Positions 25,904 to 35,202 of a stretch of DNA of 64,000 nucleotides are shown here, piece after piece. The notes under the pieces were generated by a model, which made no database searches, was not told where the DNA came from, and saw only the letters and a list, made by a program, of their open reading frames with translations. A program made the translations under genes and the position numbers. Positions within the stretch are counted from its first letter, which is position 1. Every line of letters begins with the position of its first letter. Where the stretch lies: the NCBI RefSeq assembly GCF_000266905.1, contig NC_018027.1, positions 248,001-312,000 on the forward strand, given 5' to 3'. The DNA is from Mycolicibacterium chubuense NBB4. Its GTDB lineage: Bacteria > Actinomycetota > Actinomycetes > Mycobacteriales > Mycobacteriaceae.

Positions 25904-26419
25904 TCAGGGCGTGGGGCCGGGAACCACAGCCGCCGGCGGCCAGACGGGCGGAGGTGCCGACGCCGGGGCCGGCGGCGCGTTGTCCGGCGGCGGGGGCGTG
26001 CCGTAGGGCGCCGGCGGCACCCATTCCGACGGGCTCATCGAACCGGGGTACATGTTCTGGAAGAAGTCCGCGGAGTTGCGCATGTTCCACAGCTCCCGGA
26101 TGAAGTCCAGCTGGCCGGTGTTGTTGAAGTCGCCGTTCGGGACCGGCGGGATGTAGGGGGCGCCGACCGGTGGCGGCGCGGGCGGCGAACCCTGGCCCTC
26201 GGCGACCGGCATGACGGTGACCGACGGTCCGTTGGGCATCGGTGCGGGTGCCGCGGCGCCGGGCGGAACCGGCGGCACCGCAGGATCGACCGGGGGCACC
26301 GGCTGAGCACCGGCCAGCCCCGCGGCGGCCAGCGCGGCACCGCCGGCGAGCGCGCCGAGCACACTGATCTTGGCGGCGTAGCGGGACGGCGCGGCGAACT
26401 TGCGGGGCGTTGAGGCCAT
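25904..26419 (-). CDS. Proline-rich exported protein
   Basis: 171 residues. An N-terminal basic segment and hydrophobic helix (ISVLGALAGGAALAAAGLAGA) look like a signal peptide or anchor. Residues 38-90 and 130-171 are Pro/Ala-rich; between them lies a short non-repetitive block GDFNNTGQLDFIRELWNMRNS (broken form of a conserved helix). Probably cell-wall associated. No enzymatic motif; family not recognised with certainty. Confidence 0.65.
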   Translation of the reverse strand: MASTPRKFAAPSRYAAKISVLGALAGGAALAAAGLAGAQPVPPVDPAVPPVPPGAAAPAPMPNGPSVTVMPVAEGQGSPPAPPPVGAPYIPPVPNGDFNNTGQLDFIRELWNMRNSADFFQNMYPGSMSPSEWVPPAPYGTPPPPDNAPPAPASAPPPVWPPAAVVPGPTP

Positions 26420-26451
26420 GGGGGCAGGCTAGTGCCTCGCGCGTTCGCGCG

Positions 26452-27048
26452 TCACTTTTCCGGTTGCCCGGTCAACGGGAGGCCGGCGTCGAGAAAGTCG
26501 AGTCCTTCGAAGATCAGCTCGGGATTCATCGGTGTGCCGTGCAGGGCCGTCATCATCACGCCGGTCATCGCGCCTGCGGTGATGCGCAGTTTCGGGTCGT
26601 CGGGCGGGCGGTTCAACCGCTTGGCGAGCGCCTCGGTGATCAGTTCGATGGTGTGGATGTACTCGTTGTACAGCGCGCCCGCGGCTTCGGGCAGCGTGTA
26701 GAGCAGTTGCTGGCGGCCCATCTCGTCCTGCCACTCGGCGCTGGCGAAACCGCCGAACACCTGGACGAGGGCGTACCGGTAGGCGGCGATCGGGGACAGC
26801 TCGGGCGGGGCGGCGAGGAACAGGTCGATGATCGGCTCCATCAGCTGATCGGGGATCAGCAGCGCGGCCTTGTTGGGGAAATACCTGAAGAAGGTGCGGG
26901 GAGAGACGTCGGCGGCCTCTGCAATCTGCTCGATAGTGGTCTCGGAGTACCCGTTCTTCGCGAACAGGCGGAACGCAGCCACGCGCACCGCCTCTCGGGT
27001 TCGGCGCTTCTTGCGCTCCCGGAGGCCCTCGTCGTCGCCCGGGGACAT
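26452..27048 (-). CDS. TetR-family transcriptional regulator
   Basis: 198 residues from ATG 27048. N-terminal helix-turn-helix TTIEQIAEAADVSPRTFFRYFPNKAAL and a ligand-binding C-terminal domain rich in helices. The frame is open upstream to 27597 but that would overlap lysE antisense-free sequence with no start signal. Neighbours are the proline-rich protein and lysE, both on the same strand; the target is unknown. Confidence 0.85.
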   Translation of the reverse strand: MSPGDDEGLRERKKRRTREAVRVAAFRLFAKNGYSETTIEQIAEAADVSPRTFFRYFPNKAALLIPDQLMEPIIDLFLAAPPELSPIAAYRYALVQVFGGFASAEWQDEMGRQQLLYTLPEAAGALYNEYIHTIELITEALAKRLNRPPDDPKLRITAGAMTGVMMTALHGTPMNPELIFEGLDFLDAGLPLTGQPEK

Positions 27049-27122
27049 GCTCCCGATTTTGCCTATCCGGCGCCGCCGCTGCCCGGTCTTGGCGATAACG
27101 ACCTGCGATCGAATTGATGTTC

Positions 27123-27731
27123 TCAGCGCACTGCCAGCGACAGACCCAGCCCGATCATCATCGCGGCGATCGTCCCGTCGAGCAGCCGCCAGGTCCGCGC
27201 GGAGGCGAAGAACCTGCGCAGCCGCTTGGCGCCGAACCCCAGGCCGGTGAACCAGACCGCGCTCGCGGTCACCGCGCCGATGCCGAACAGCCACCTGCCG
27301 TCGCGGTGCTCGTTGGCGAGTGCACCGAGCAGGACCACGGTGTCCAGGTAGACGTGCGGATTGAGGAACGTCATCGCCAGACAGGTGGCGAGCACGCCCG
27401 CCAGCCGGGCCGGCGCGGCGTCCGACGGTGTGAGCGTGCCGGGCCGCAGTGCGCGCCGCGCCGCGAGCAGACCGTAGCCGAACAGGAAGAGGGCCCCGCC
27501 GTACTTCGCGACGTCGACGACGCCGGGGTGGGCGGCGACGAGAGCGCCGAAGCCTGCGATCCCCGCGAAGATCAGCACCAGGTCCGACACCGTGCACACC
27601 GCGACCACCGGGAGCACGTGCTCACCCCGGATTCCCTGCCGCAGGACGAAGGCGTTCTGGGCGCCGATCGCCGCGATGAGCGCCATCGTGGTCGCGAAGC
27701 CGCTGAGCACGACGAGGTAGGCGGTGTTCAC
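27123..27731 (-). CDS. lysE: LysE-family basic amino acid exporter
   Basis: 202 residues from GTG 27731 (TTG 27740 possible). Six hydrophobic segments; [16 protein letters not shown] and [19 protein letters not shown] are hallmark motifs, and the sequence is strikingly close to what I recall of Rv1986. Exports lysine/arginine. In other mycobacteria it lies divergently next to lysG; here lysG is 31.6 kb away at 59343 in the orientation expected of a divergent partner. Confidence 0.92.
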   Translation of the reverse strand: MNTAYLVVLSGFATTMALIAAIGAQNAFVLRQGIRGEHVLPVVAVCTVSDLVLIFAGIAGFGALVAAHPGVVDVAKYGGALFLFGYGLLAARRALRPGTLTPSDAAPARLAGVLATCLAMTFLNPHVYLDTVVLLGALANEHRDGRWLFGIGAVTASAVWFTGLGFGAKRLRRFFASARTWRLLDGTIAAMMIGLGLSLAVR

Positions 27732-28118
27732 GTCGCCCAACCTAAGGACGGTCGGCGAATCAGTACAGCTAAATATTCTTGCCCTGAGTTAGCAAAACTT
27801 CATCGACCGGTAGTCGAATTCTCGCAATAGCAAAAGTCGGACGCGCACACCATCTACAGTTGCCCCATCACTGGCCACGGAGGACGGACGAGGCGTTGAC
27901 CGCACATGACGTGGCAGATTCGGCGGCGATGAGCTGGCCGAAGCGCGAGCGGTGATCGCCGGCGGCCCGTCGAGTGCCTTCCGATCGGCCGGCATGCGGC
28001 CGTTGCCGACGATGCATCCCCGCTCAACGGTCCATTCGCGCGGCAAACGCGACGCCTACCGATCCGACCCCAGACACCGGCATCGCCTCACCACATGACG
28101 ACAGGGAGCCCGTAAACC
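27732..28118. other. Gene-free interval upstream of lysE
   Basis: 387 bp. The half next to lysE is locally AT-rich (aaatattcttgccctgag; ttagcaaaacttcatcg), which would suit a lysE promoter and LysG operator. The other half is ordinary GC-rich sequence leading to the next gene. An 85-residue minus-strand frame at 27789-28046 has no ribosome site and is not credible. No tRNA or insertion sequence was seen. Confidence 0.6.
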
Positions 28119-29087
28119 GTGACGATCAAGACCGCCATCAGCGCCGTGATGGCCGCTGTCCTGCTGGTGACGGGGTGCCCGACGCCCGACCCCGTCGCGT
28201 CAGCGGCGCCGTACCCCACCGGCCCGGTGACGATGACGGCAGGCGCCGGACCCGGGAGCGGCTTCGACCTCACCATCCGCGCGGTGGTCGAGGCCCTGCA
28301 GGCGGAGCACATCGTGAATGTGCCGCTGCCCGTGGAGAACCGACCGGGCCGGAGCGGAGCGGACTTCCTGGCCACGATGGTCGAACGGTACCGGGGCGCC
28401 GACGATCAGATCTCGGTCACGTCTCTGGCGATGATGACCAACCAGCTCAGAGGCAACTCGAAGTACGGGTACGCCGACGTCACGATGATCGCCCGCTTGA
28501 TGACCGAGTACTTCGTCGTCGTCGCCCGACCCGATTCGCCGTTCAAGAACCTCAACGACGTCATGACGGCCGTCAAGGCCGATCCGGCCCGCGTCGTGGT
28601 GGGGGCCGCCCACGACGACGAGGCGCCGTTCGACCTGCTGGTGTCCGCGGCGGGTGGGAACCCCAGAACGGTTCGGTACGCCACCCACGAGGGGGGCGGC
28701 GAGCAGACCGCCGCGCTCCTGCGCGGTGACATCGGCGTGGCCATCGGCGGAGTCAGCGAGTTCGTCGACCAGATGAGGGCCGGAGGCCTCACGGCGCTCG
28801 GTGTGCTGGCCGACAACCCGGTTCCGGGGCTCGACGTCCCCACCGCCCGGCAGCAGGGGCTCGACGTCACCCTCTCGAACTGGCGCGGCCTCTACGGCCC
28901 GCCGGACATGCCGCAGTACGCCGTCGAGTATTGGCAGCGTGCACTGGCGACGATGGTCCAGTCGCCCACGTGGCAGCAGATAGCCCAACGCAGCCAGTTC
29001 ACGACCACATTCATGGTCGGAGACGAGTTCCGGTCGTTCCTGGCCGAGACCCAGGACGACCTCAAGACAGCCTTGGCACTGTCGTGA
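28119..29087 (+). CDS. TctC/Bug-type solute-binding lipoprotein
   Basis: 322 residues. N-terminal signal with lipobox VTGC. The body has features of the tripartite tricarboxylate transporter receptor family: YPTGPVTMTAGAGPGSGFDLTIRAV near the N-terminus (shortened here), VENRPGRSGADFLATM and VVVGAAHDDEAPFDLLV. These receptors bind carboxylates. No TctA or TctB membrane gene is nearby; the next gene encodes a DUF4239 protein, so the partner is unknown. Start GTG 28119 has GGGAG upstream. Confidence 0.75.
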   Translation: MTIKTAISAVMAAVLLVTGCPTPDPVASAAPYPTGPVTMTAGAGPGSGFDLTIRAVVEALQAEHIVNVPLPVENRPGRSGADFLATMVERYRGADDQISVTSLAMMTNQLRGNSKYGYADVTMIARLMTEYFVVVARPDSPFKNLNDVMTAVKADPARVVVGAAHDDEAPFDLLVSAAGGNPRTVRYATHEGGGEQTAALLRGDIGVAIGGVSEFVDQMRAGGLTALGVLADNPVPGLDVPTARQQGLDVTLSNWRGLYGPPDMPQYAVEYWQRALATMVQSPTWQQIAQRSQFTTTFMVGDEFRSFLAETQDDLKTALALS

Positions 29088-29171
29088 CCACGCACCCGAC
29101 CGCGGCAGCGGCGAGTACACGATGCCGGGGACGAGGATGTCGAAAACCGTGACCGCACAGGAGGTTCGGCT

Positions 29172-29966
29172 GTGACCCAGTGGCTCGTCACTCATCTGCC
29201 GCCGTGGCTCCTTCTGCTGGGCATCATCATCCTGGTTCCGGGCGTGGCGGTGCTCATCCAGGTCTTCGTGCGCCGCCGCTTCCCCGGCCTGCGCGGCGAA
29301 GAGCACAACGACGTCACCAAGTTCGCGTTCGGCGTGGTCGGCTTCGTCTTCGCGTTCTTCATCGGGTTCGTCGTCTCGGCCATGTGGGGTCAGATCGGTC
29401 ACGCCGACGGAATCGTGCGTACCGAAGGAGTCGCGGGCGCCCAACTCGTCCGCGACTCGCACGTCTTCGATCAACCGGACAGAGACCGGATACGCCGAAG
29501 CCTTCTCGACTACGAGCAGGCAGCCATCGCGGAGTGGGACGAGGTCAACGAGGGCCGCTCATACCCTGGGGCGGACGAGGCGCTCGATCGGCTTTACGCG
29601 GCCTACGAGTCGGTGCAGCCGCGCACCGACGTGCAGAAGACGCTTCTCGCGTCGTCGTTCAGCAACCTGGAGGACGTGAGCAAGTCCCGCGACGAACGAG
29701 TCCTGCAGGCCCGCACCGACACCGGACCACCGTGGTCGCTGTGGGCCGTCATCGCCGTCACCAGCGGACTTCTCCTCGGGTGCGCGATCATCTACGGCGT
29801 CGAGAAACCCGCGAACCACTACGCCATGGTGGCGATCATCGGCACTCTGGTCGGGGCACAACTGTTCCTCGTCATCGAACTGTCGCATCCCTACGTCGGC
29901 GCGGTCTCGACCGTGCCCGAACCACTGCACGAAGTCGTCCGCACACTCCAGGCCGGCACCTCGTGA
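29172..29966 (+). CDS. DUF4239 (bestrophin-like) membrane protein
   Basis: 264 residues. Two N-terminal hydrophobic helices (LLLLGIIILVPGVAVLIQVF; FAFGVVGFVFAFFIGFVVSAMWG) and two near the C-terminus (LWAVIAVTSGLLLGCAIIYG; YAMVAIIGTLVGAQLFLVIEL) flank a soluble acidic middle, the DUF4239 layout. Possibly a channel. GTG 29172 has AGGAGG seven bases upstream. It follows the TctC-like gene by 84 bp. Confidence 0.75.
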   Translation: MTQWLVTHLPPWLLLLGIIILVPGVAVLIQVFVRRRFPGLRGEEHNDVTKFAFGVVGFVFAFFIGFVVSAMWGQIGHADGIVRTEGVAGAQLVRDSHVFDQPDRDRIRRSLLDYEQAAIAEWDEVNEGRSYPGADEALDRLYAAYESVQPRTDVQKTLLASSFSNLEDVSKSRDERVLQARTDTGPPWSLWAVIAVTSGLLLGCAIIYGVEKPANHYAMVAIIGTLVGAQLFLVIELSHPYVGAVSTVPEPLHEVVRTLQAGTS

Positions 29967-30065
29967 GCACCGGGGAGTGGCCGATGGAGTAGCCCGCTGC
30001 AGGAATTCCTCCTGAAGTGTGGGCAGCGAGTCCCCGGGTATCCGGAACGAGCGAACGGAGGAACC

Positions 30066-31331
30066 ATGGGTACAGCGTCGAACTCCGCGAAGGCGGTCCT
30101 CCGTGGTCTGGCTGCCGCGCGACCGTGGCAGGAGGACCTGTATCGCGACATCCACAGTCATCCCGAACTGTCGCACCACGAAGAGCGCACGGCCAAGCTG
30201 GCCTCGGACCGCCTGCGAGAGTCCGGGTACGACGTCCATGAGGGAATCGGTGGCACCGGCGTCGTCGGCATCCTGCGCAACGGCGACGGCCCCACGGTGC
30301 TGATGCGTGCCGACATGGACGCGTTGCCGGTCCGGGAGACGACCGGACTGCCCTACGCCAGCACCGTGCGCGGCACCGACGCCTCCGGACAGGACGTCCC
30401 GGTCATGCACGCGTGCGGCCACGACGTCCACGTGACCTGCCTGCTCGGCGCCGCGGCGTTGCTCGGTGAGGCCAGACAAAGTTGGCAGGGCACTGCGGTT
30501 GCGCTGTTCCAGCCGGCCGAGGAGGTCGGCGACGGTGCGCGGGGGATGGTCGACGACGGACTCGCCGACGTCCTGCCCCGGATCGACGTAGCGCTCGCTC
30601 AGCATGTCCTCCCGGCGCCGGCGGGACGCGTCGGCACCCATCGCGGCCCGGTGCTCTCGGCGGCCGACAGCATGCGCATCACGGTGTACGGCCGCGGAGC
30701 CCACGGGTCGATGCCGCAGGCAGCCGTCGACCCGGTGGTGCTCGCCGCGATGATCGTGATCCGGTTGCAGACGATCGTCGCCCGCGAGGTCGCGCCGACC
30801 GAAACCGCCGTCCTGACCGTCGGCAGCGTCCACGCGGGCAGTAAGAGCAACGTGATCGACGACCACGCGGTGCTGGAACTGAACCTTCGCACCTACGACC
30901 AATCGGTGCGCCGCTCGGTGCTCGACGCGATCCGGCGCATCGTCGTCGCGGAGTGCCAGGGCTCGGACTCGCCCAGGGAGCCGGAATTCCATCTCTACGA
31001 CAACTTTCCGCTCACGGTCAACGACGACGCCGTCACCGACCGGGTGCACGCGGCGTTCGTCGATCACTTCGGCGAACGCGTCGCCACGATGCCGGCGCAG
31101 TCGGCCAGCGAGGATTTCAGCGACATCCCCACCGCGCTGGGCGTGCCCTACACGTATTGGGGCATCGGCGGCATCGATGAGCAGCAGTACCGCAGCGCCG
31201 CCGAGGCCGGCCGGGTCTCCCAGGACATCCCGGTCAATCACTCACCGACCTTCGCACCGGTCATCCAGCCGACGCTCGACACGGGCACGGAGGCGCTGGT
31301 CGTGGCCGCGCTGGCGTGGCTGGGCCGCTGA
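30066..31331 (+). CDS. M20-family amidohydrolase (hippurate/IAA-amino-acid hydrolase type)
   Basis: 421 residues. Metal-dependent hydrolase that cleaves N-acyl amino acids. MRADMDALPV, VMHACGHDVHVTCLLGA (metal ligands Cys/His), FQPAEEVGDGARGM and the C-terminal QSASEDFSDIP are the M20D motifs. The dimerisation domain lies between ~190 and 305. It could release benzoate from hippurate, which would link it to the ben cluster 15 kb away, but that is inference. The ATG has GGAGGAACC upstream. Confidence 0.88.
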   Translation: MGTASNSAKAVLRGLAAARPWQEDLYRDIHSHPELSHHEERTAKLASDRLRESGYDVHEGIGGTGVVGILRNGDGPTVLMRADMDALPVRETTGLPYASTVRGTDASGQDVPVMHACGHDVHVTCLLGAAALLGEARQSWQGTAVALFQPAEEVGDGARGMVDDGLADVLPRIDVALAQHVLPAPAGRVGTHRGPVLSAADSMRITVYGRGAHGSMPQAAVDPVVLAAMIVIRLQTIVAREVAPTETAVLTVGSVHAGSKSNVIDDHAVLELNLRTYDQSVRRSVLDAIRRIVVAECQGSDSPREPEFHLYDNFPLTVNDDAVTDRVHAAFVDHFGERVATMPAQSASEDFSDIPTALGVPYTYWGIGGIDEQQYRSAAEAGRVSQDIPVNHSPTFAPVIQPTLDTGTEALVVAALAWLGR

Positions 31332-31333
31332 CC

Positions 31334-31987
31334 TCACCGGTGCTCGGTGGCGCCATCACCGTCGCGGGCGCCCGGCGGTCGGGGCGCGTTGAGACGGAAC
31401 CGGACACCGACCATACGGATGGCGAAGCAGACCGCCGCCGCGGCCAGCGCAGCCGGCAGACCGTAGATGTTCAGGTGCATGGCCGCGACCGTCATCGCGG
31501 CCGCCACCATCGCGGGGATGGCGTACAGCTCGCTGCGCAGAACCGTCGGGATCTCCGTCAGCAGCGCGTCGCGGATCGTGCCTCCGCCGACCGCGGTGAC
31601 GACGCCGAGCAGGACGGCCGGTCCAGCCCCGAGGCCGAACTCGACTGCCTTGGCGGCGCCGATCACCGCGAACACACTGAGCCCGAGTGCGTCCAACACT
31701 GTGATCGGCATCTCGAGGCGGTTGAGCCACCTGCTCAAACCGAAGGCGATCAGGCCACCGGCGAAGGCCAGCGTGAAATAGCGCCAGTCACGGAAAGTAG
31801 CGGGCGGGATGGCGCCGATGATGCCGTCGCGGATCACGCCGCCGCCCAGTGCTGTGATCATGCCGAGCGTCACGACTCCCACCACGTCCAGTCGTGCGGT
31901 GCGCACCGCGGTGAGCGCCCCGTTCAGCCCGAACACGAAGGTGCCGGTCAGGTCCAGCACGAGCAGTAACGGCGGTTCGGAGGCCAC
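31334..31987 (-). CDS. TRIC/UPF0126-family cation channel-like protein
   Basis: 217 residues. Two internally similar halves, each with GTFVFGLNGALTAVRT-type and VTAVGGGTIRDALL-type glycine-rich motifs, and seven hydrophobic helices, typical of bacterial TRIC homologues (YicG). Predicted homotrimeric monovalent-cation channel. Convergent with the M20 gene with a 2-bp gap. Confidence 0.85.
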   Translation of the reverse strand: MASEPPLLLVLDLTGTFVFGLNGALTAVRTARLDVVGVVTLGMITALGGGVIRDGIIGAIPPATFRDWRYFTLAFAGGLIAFGLSRWLNRLEMPITVLDALGLSVFAVIGAAKAVEFGLGAGPAVLLGVVTAVGGGTIRDALLTEIPTVLRSELYAIPAMVAAAMTVAAMHLNIYGLPAALAAAAVCFAIRMVGVRFRLNAPRPPGARDGDGATEHR

Positions 31988-32127
31988 ACGCAGTGCCTAC
32001 CACGACCGCCACGGCCCAAACGATGCGACATCTCGATCGACTCCGCACCCGCAACCACCTGTGGGTCGTCGGCGCCGAACACGGGGCGGTCGAGAACTTC
32101 CGCCGCACCGATCCGGAACGTGCACGG

Positions 32128-32352
32128 TCAGACGCCGGCGGTGGGGGCGCCGTCAGTGGCGACGGGGGCCGGAGTGGGGGGAGTCGCCGTCCGTCCGGGA
32201 CGGGCCCGCCTGACCGCGAACAGACCGACGACCGCGAGCACCAGCCCCGAGCTGAGCAGCAGGGGCCAGAACAGGGCTTGTGCCAACGCGATTCGGCGCT
32301 GCATCTTCAGGCCCCATCGGGTCGCTGAACGGGTACGGCTCGCCACTGTCAT
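32128..32352 (-). CDS. Small single-span membrane protein, 74 residues
   Basis: Start ATG 32352 has GGAGG eight bases upstream. N-terminal basic region (RTRSATRWGLKMQRR), one hydrophobic helix (ALFWPLLLSSGLVLAVVGLFAV) and a Pro/Ala-rich tail. It follows the YihY gene by 15 bp on the same strand, suggesting a two-gene unit. Function unknown. Confidence 0.6.
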   Translation of the reverse strand: MTVASRTRSATRWGLKMQRRIALAQALFWPLLLSSGLVLAVVGLFAVRRARPGRTATPPTPAPVATDGAPTAGV

Positions 32353-32367
32353 GAACAACACCTCCGG

Positions 32368-33480
32368 TCACTGGGATTGCACCGGCGTTACCCTCGCGGT
32401 CCTACGGCCAAACGCAGACAGCAGCGCACCCGCCGATGTTCGTCTGCTCTCGCGAACCGGGCCCGCCGCGGGATTCTCGGCGGTTTCGGTCCGCTCGTCC
32501 GGGGCCGGTTCCGCATCCGCGTCCGGGGCCGGTTCCTCGAAGCTGACGGCCACCTGCTGGAAACTCTTGGCGCGCTGCGCCTCTGCCTGCCCCGCATAGG
32601 CCTTGCGGTCGGCGTCGGTGAGGTCGACGTTGTCGGTGAACGGCGTCAGCAACGCCCGCGGATGCAGGCCATCGACCCGGACGACGTTGATCTCCGCGCA
32701 CACCATCAGCGACACCGAGACGAGGTACAGGAACGCGAGCAGCCCGAGCACGATCGCGAACACGCTGTTGGTGACACTGGCCGACGCCACGACGTGGTTC
32801 ACGTAGGTCGCGCCGAACCACTGCAGCATCTGCCACAGCAGCGCGGCGAGCACCGCGCCGGGCAGTACCTGCGCCAGAGTCAGCGGCCGCACGGTGGTGA
32901 CGCGGAACGCGACCACGCACACCGCGGTGTTCAGCGCGAGGGACGCGATGACGACGCCGGCCGTGCCGAAGAAACCCAGACCGGCCCAGTTCTTCCCGAG
33001 GCCGGTCAGCACGGTGGTGCCGATCACCGCCGAGCCCAGCACGGTCAGCAGCAGCAGGCTGTGCAGCCGCGCCTTGATGGGGTCGCGACGGGTGAAGCGG
33101 GGCACCGACCACACGGAGTCCATCGCGTTCTGCAGCGCCTGACCCACGCCGAGACCGCCGTAGAGGGCGCCCACGACGCCGATGACGACGCCGGTCGTGC
33201 CGCCGCTCAGCGAGGCGGGCTCACTGAGCTGGTCGCCGATCAGCGGGAGTTGACTGATCGCCGAGTCGACGATGTCGGCCCGCCATTCCGGCCGGTTCCA
33301 CAGCACGACACCCAGGGCGGTGGTCAGCAGCAGCAGGAGCGGGAACAGGGACACGAACGCGTAGTAGGTGATCAACGCCGCGAGATAATTGGCCTGGTCG
33401 TCGACGTACTTGTAGACGACCGCGATGACGAAGCCCGCGGCGCGGCTCCGCTGCTGTAGACGGTCCAGCCACCTCAGCAT
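32368..33480 (-). CDS. YihY/UPF0761-family membrane protein
   Basis: 370 residues from ATG 33480 (GGAGG five bases upstream). About six transmembrane helices; YYAFVSLFPLLLLL and GVGQALQNAMDSVW and FLYLVSVSLMVCAEIN are family motifs. The C-terminal ~70 residues form a charged, Pro/Glu-rich cytoplasmic tail. The family was once called RNase BN but the link was withdrawn; role unknown. Confidence 0.85.
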   Translation of the reverse strand: MLRWLDRLQQRSRAAGFVIAVVYKYVDDQANYLAALITYYAFVSLFPLLLLLTTALGVVLWNRPEWRADIVDSAISQLPLIGDQLSEPASLSGGTTGVVIGVVGALYGGLGVGQALQNAMDSVWSVPRFTRRDPIKARLHSLLLLTVLGSAVIGTTVLTGLGKNWAGLGFFGTAGVVIASLALNTAVCVVAFRVTTVRPLTLAQVLPGAVLAALLWQMLQWFGATYVNHVVASASVTNSVFAIVLGLLAFLYLVSVSLMVCAEINVVRVDGLHPRALLTPFTDNVDLTDADRKAYAGQAEAQRAKSFQQVAVSFEEPAPDADAEPAPDERTETAENPAAGPVRESRRTSAGALLSAFGRRTARVTPVQSQ

Positions 33481-33574
33481 CGCGTCCTCCAGGGCGGCCA
33501 GGCGTACCGGCGGCGGGTTGCCACCTCGGGCGGGGATACCCACTTGGCCCCGCCGTTCAACTCGGCGCCCCGGG

Positions 33575-34687
33575 TCAGAACGCGTACCGGATCCGGCAAC
33601 CCGGCAGCGTGGTGGCGATCAGCTCGCTGAGCTGCTGAACCCAGCGGCCCTTCCAGGGGCTCTTGTACCGGACGTTCCACTGGCCGCTCTGGCTCCGTTT
33701 TGGTTGCTGGAGGTCGGGCCGCCAGAGCAGATCCTCACCGCGGGGATGCCAGCCGAGGTTCACCTCGTGCAACGCCTCGTTGTGGGTGAGGAAGATGATC
33801 TCGCAGGCCAGCTGCTGCCGGGTGCGCTCGGTGGTGCCGTCGGCGATCTCCGCGAGCAGCTGCCCCCAGTCGGCGAGCCAGTTCTCGTGCACGATGACCG
33901 GGCTGAAGTTCAGGTGCACCTCGTAACCGGCATCGACGAAGTCGTCGAGCGCGGCGATCCGATCCTCGATCTTCGAGGTGCGGACGTCGACTGTTCGAGA
34001 GGTCTCGCGCGGCATGAGGCTGAACCGGATGCGGGTGCCTCCGCGCGGGTCGTAGTCCAGCAGCTCCCGGTTGACCAGCTTGGTCGCGAAGCTGGCCTTC
34101 GCGTTCGGCAGCCGCCCGAACAGCGCCACCAGATCGGCGATGTTGTCGGAGATCATCGCGTCGACCGAGCAGTCGCTGTTCTCGCCGATGTCGTAGACCC
34201 AGTTGGACGGATCGCACTGGTTGGGTTCGGCCTTGACGCCCTGGCGGGCGGCGTGCCGTTCGAGGTACCCGGCGATGCGCTCGATGTTGGCGAACACGGT
34301 GATCGGGTTGGCGTATCCCTTGCGGCGCGGCACGTAGCAGTAGGAGCACGCCATCGCGCAGCCGTTGGCGGTGGATGGGGCGATCCAGTCGCTGGAGCGT
34401 TCGTTGCGCCGCGCGGCCAGGCTCTTCTTCTCGCCGAGCACCAGCACCTCGCGCTTGGTGCGCACCCAGTCCTCGACGTTGCCTGCGTTCCCGTACAGCC
34501 CGGGAATCGCCTGATGCGACGGCACCTCGATGCGTTCGGCGTCCGGGAAGCGGCCGAGCACCTGGCGGGCGCGCGGGAATCTCTCGATGTCGGGCTCGTG
34601 GTAGATGCGCTTGATGTCGAGGAGCCGGTCGGCGAGGGGCACCGGAGTTCGGCGGGCTGCGACGGGATCGCCGGGGTTGGCGGCCAT
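33575..34687 (-). CDS. Spore photoproduct lyase-family radical SAM protein
   Basis: 370 residues from ATG 34687 (in-frame ATG 34741 possible). The radical SAM cluster motif is CAMACSYC (Cx3CxxC), followed by YVPRRKGYANP and later NWVYDIGEN, FSLMPRE and VIVHENW blocks of the SPL family. SPL repairs the spore thymine dimer in Bacillus; mycobacteria do not form such spores, so the substrate here is likely a different DNA or nucleotide lesion. Divergent from the holin-like gene. Confidence 0.78.
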   Translation of the reverse strand: MAANPGDPVAARRTPVPLADRLLDIKRIYHEPDIERFPRARQVLGRFPDAERIEVPSHQAIPGLYGNAGNVEDWVRTKREVLVLGEKKSLAARRNERSSDWIAPSTANGCAMACSYCYVPRRKGYANPITVFANIERIAGYLERHAARQGVKAEPNQCDPSNWVYDIGENSDCSVDAMISDNIADLVALFGRLPNAKASFATKLVNRELLDYDPRGGTRIRFSLMPRETSRTVDVRTSKIEDRIAALDDFVDAGYEVHLNFSPVIVHENWLADWGQLLAEIADGTTERTRQQLACEIIFLTHNEALHEVNLGWHPRGEDLLWRPDLQQPKRSQSGQWNVRYKSPWKGRWVQQLSELIATTLPGCRIRYAF

Positions 34688-34730
34688 ACGGCTGTCAACG
34701 ACGCGGCAGGTGCCGCTGTTCCGCGGCAGG

Positions 34731-34756
34731 GGTTTCACCATGCCCGAAGCGGGCAC
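34731..34756 (+). promoter_or_regulatory. Possible SigF-type promoter before the holin-like gene
   Basis: GGTTT (34731-34735), 15 bp spacer, then GGGCAC (34751-34756). The known mycobacterial SigF pattern is GTTT-N15-17-GGGTAT; the -35 is exact and the -10 matches partly. It lies 42 bp before ATG 34798. Confidence 0.35.
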
Positions 34757-34797
34757 CCGGAGGATCAGAAGGTGCCGAGCAGAAGGCGAGAGGTGCG

Positions 34798-35202
34798 ATG
34801 ACGGAAGCGAGAACCGAGCCGTCCGTCGGCGAGTTGATGGGCCAGCTGTCCGCACAGACGTCGCGGCTGATCCGGGACGAGATGCGGCTCGCCCAGAAGG
34901 AGTTGCAGGAGTCGGCCAAGCACGCGGGCGTCGGCGCCGGCCTGGTGGGGGCCGCCGGGCTGCTGGCGGTCCTCGGACTGGCCACGCTGATCGCGGCCAT
35001 GGTGGCGGCGCTGTCCCTGGTGCTGCCCGTGTGGGCGTCGGCGCTGATCGTCGCCGTGGCGCTGTTCGCCGCTGCGGGGATCGCCGCGCTGATCAGCAAG
35101 AAGCAGGTGCAGAAGGTGCCTCCGCCGGCAGCGGAGACCATGAACAGCGTCAAGCTCGACATCGACGAGGTGAAAGAGGCCCGCCATGGCAGCCGAACCT
35201 GA
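34798..35202 (+). CDS. Phage-holin-III-like (DUF1469) membrane protein
   Basis: 134 residues. An amphipathic N-terminal helix (SRLIRDEMRLAQKELQE), two long transmembrane helices (VGAAGLLAVLGLATLIAAMV; SALIVAVALFAAAGIAALI) and a polar tail. Usual actinobacterial partner of DUF3618 proteins in the same transcript; it overlaps the next gene by 17 bp. Despite the holin label there is no phage context; an envelope stress role is more likely. Confidence 0.8.
   Translation: MTEARTEPSVGELMGQLSAQTSRLIRDEMRLAQKELQESAKHAGVGAGLVGAAGLLAVLGLATLIAAMVAALSLVLPVWASALIVAVALFAAAGIAALISKKQVQKVPPPAAETMNSVKLDIDEVKEARHGSRT

Noticed and set aside
27789..28046. 85-codon minus-strand frame upstream of lysE
   Set aside because: No ribosome site, biased composition, no recognisable features.
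31993..32328. 111-codon plus-strand frame opposite the small membrane protein
   Set aside because: Gln/Arg/Gly-rich shadow; the minus-strand gene has a strong ribosome site and a membrane helix.
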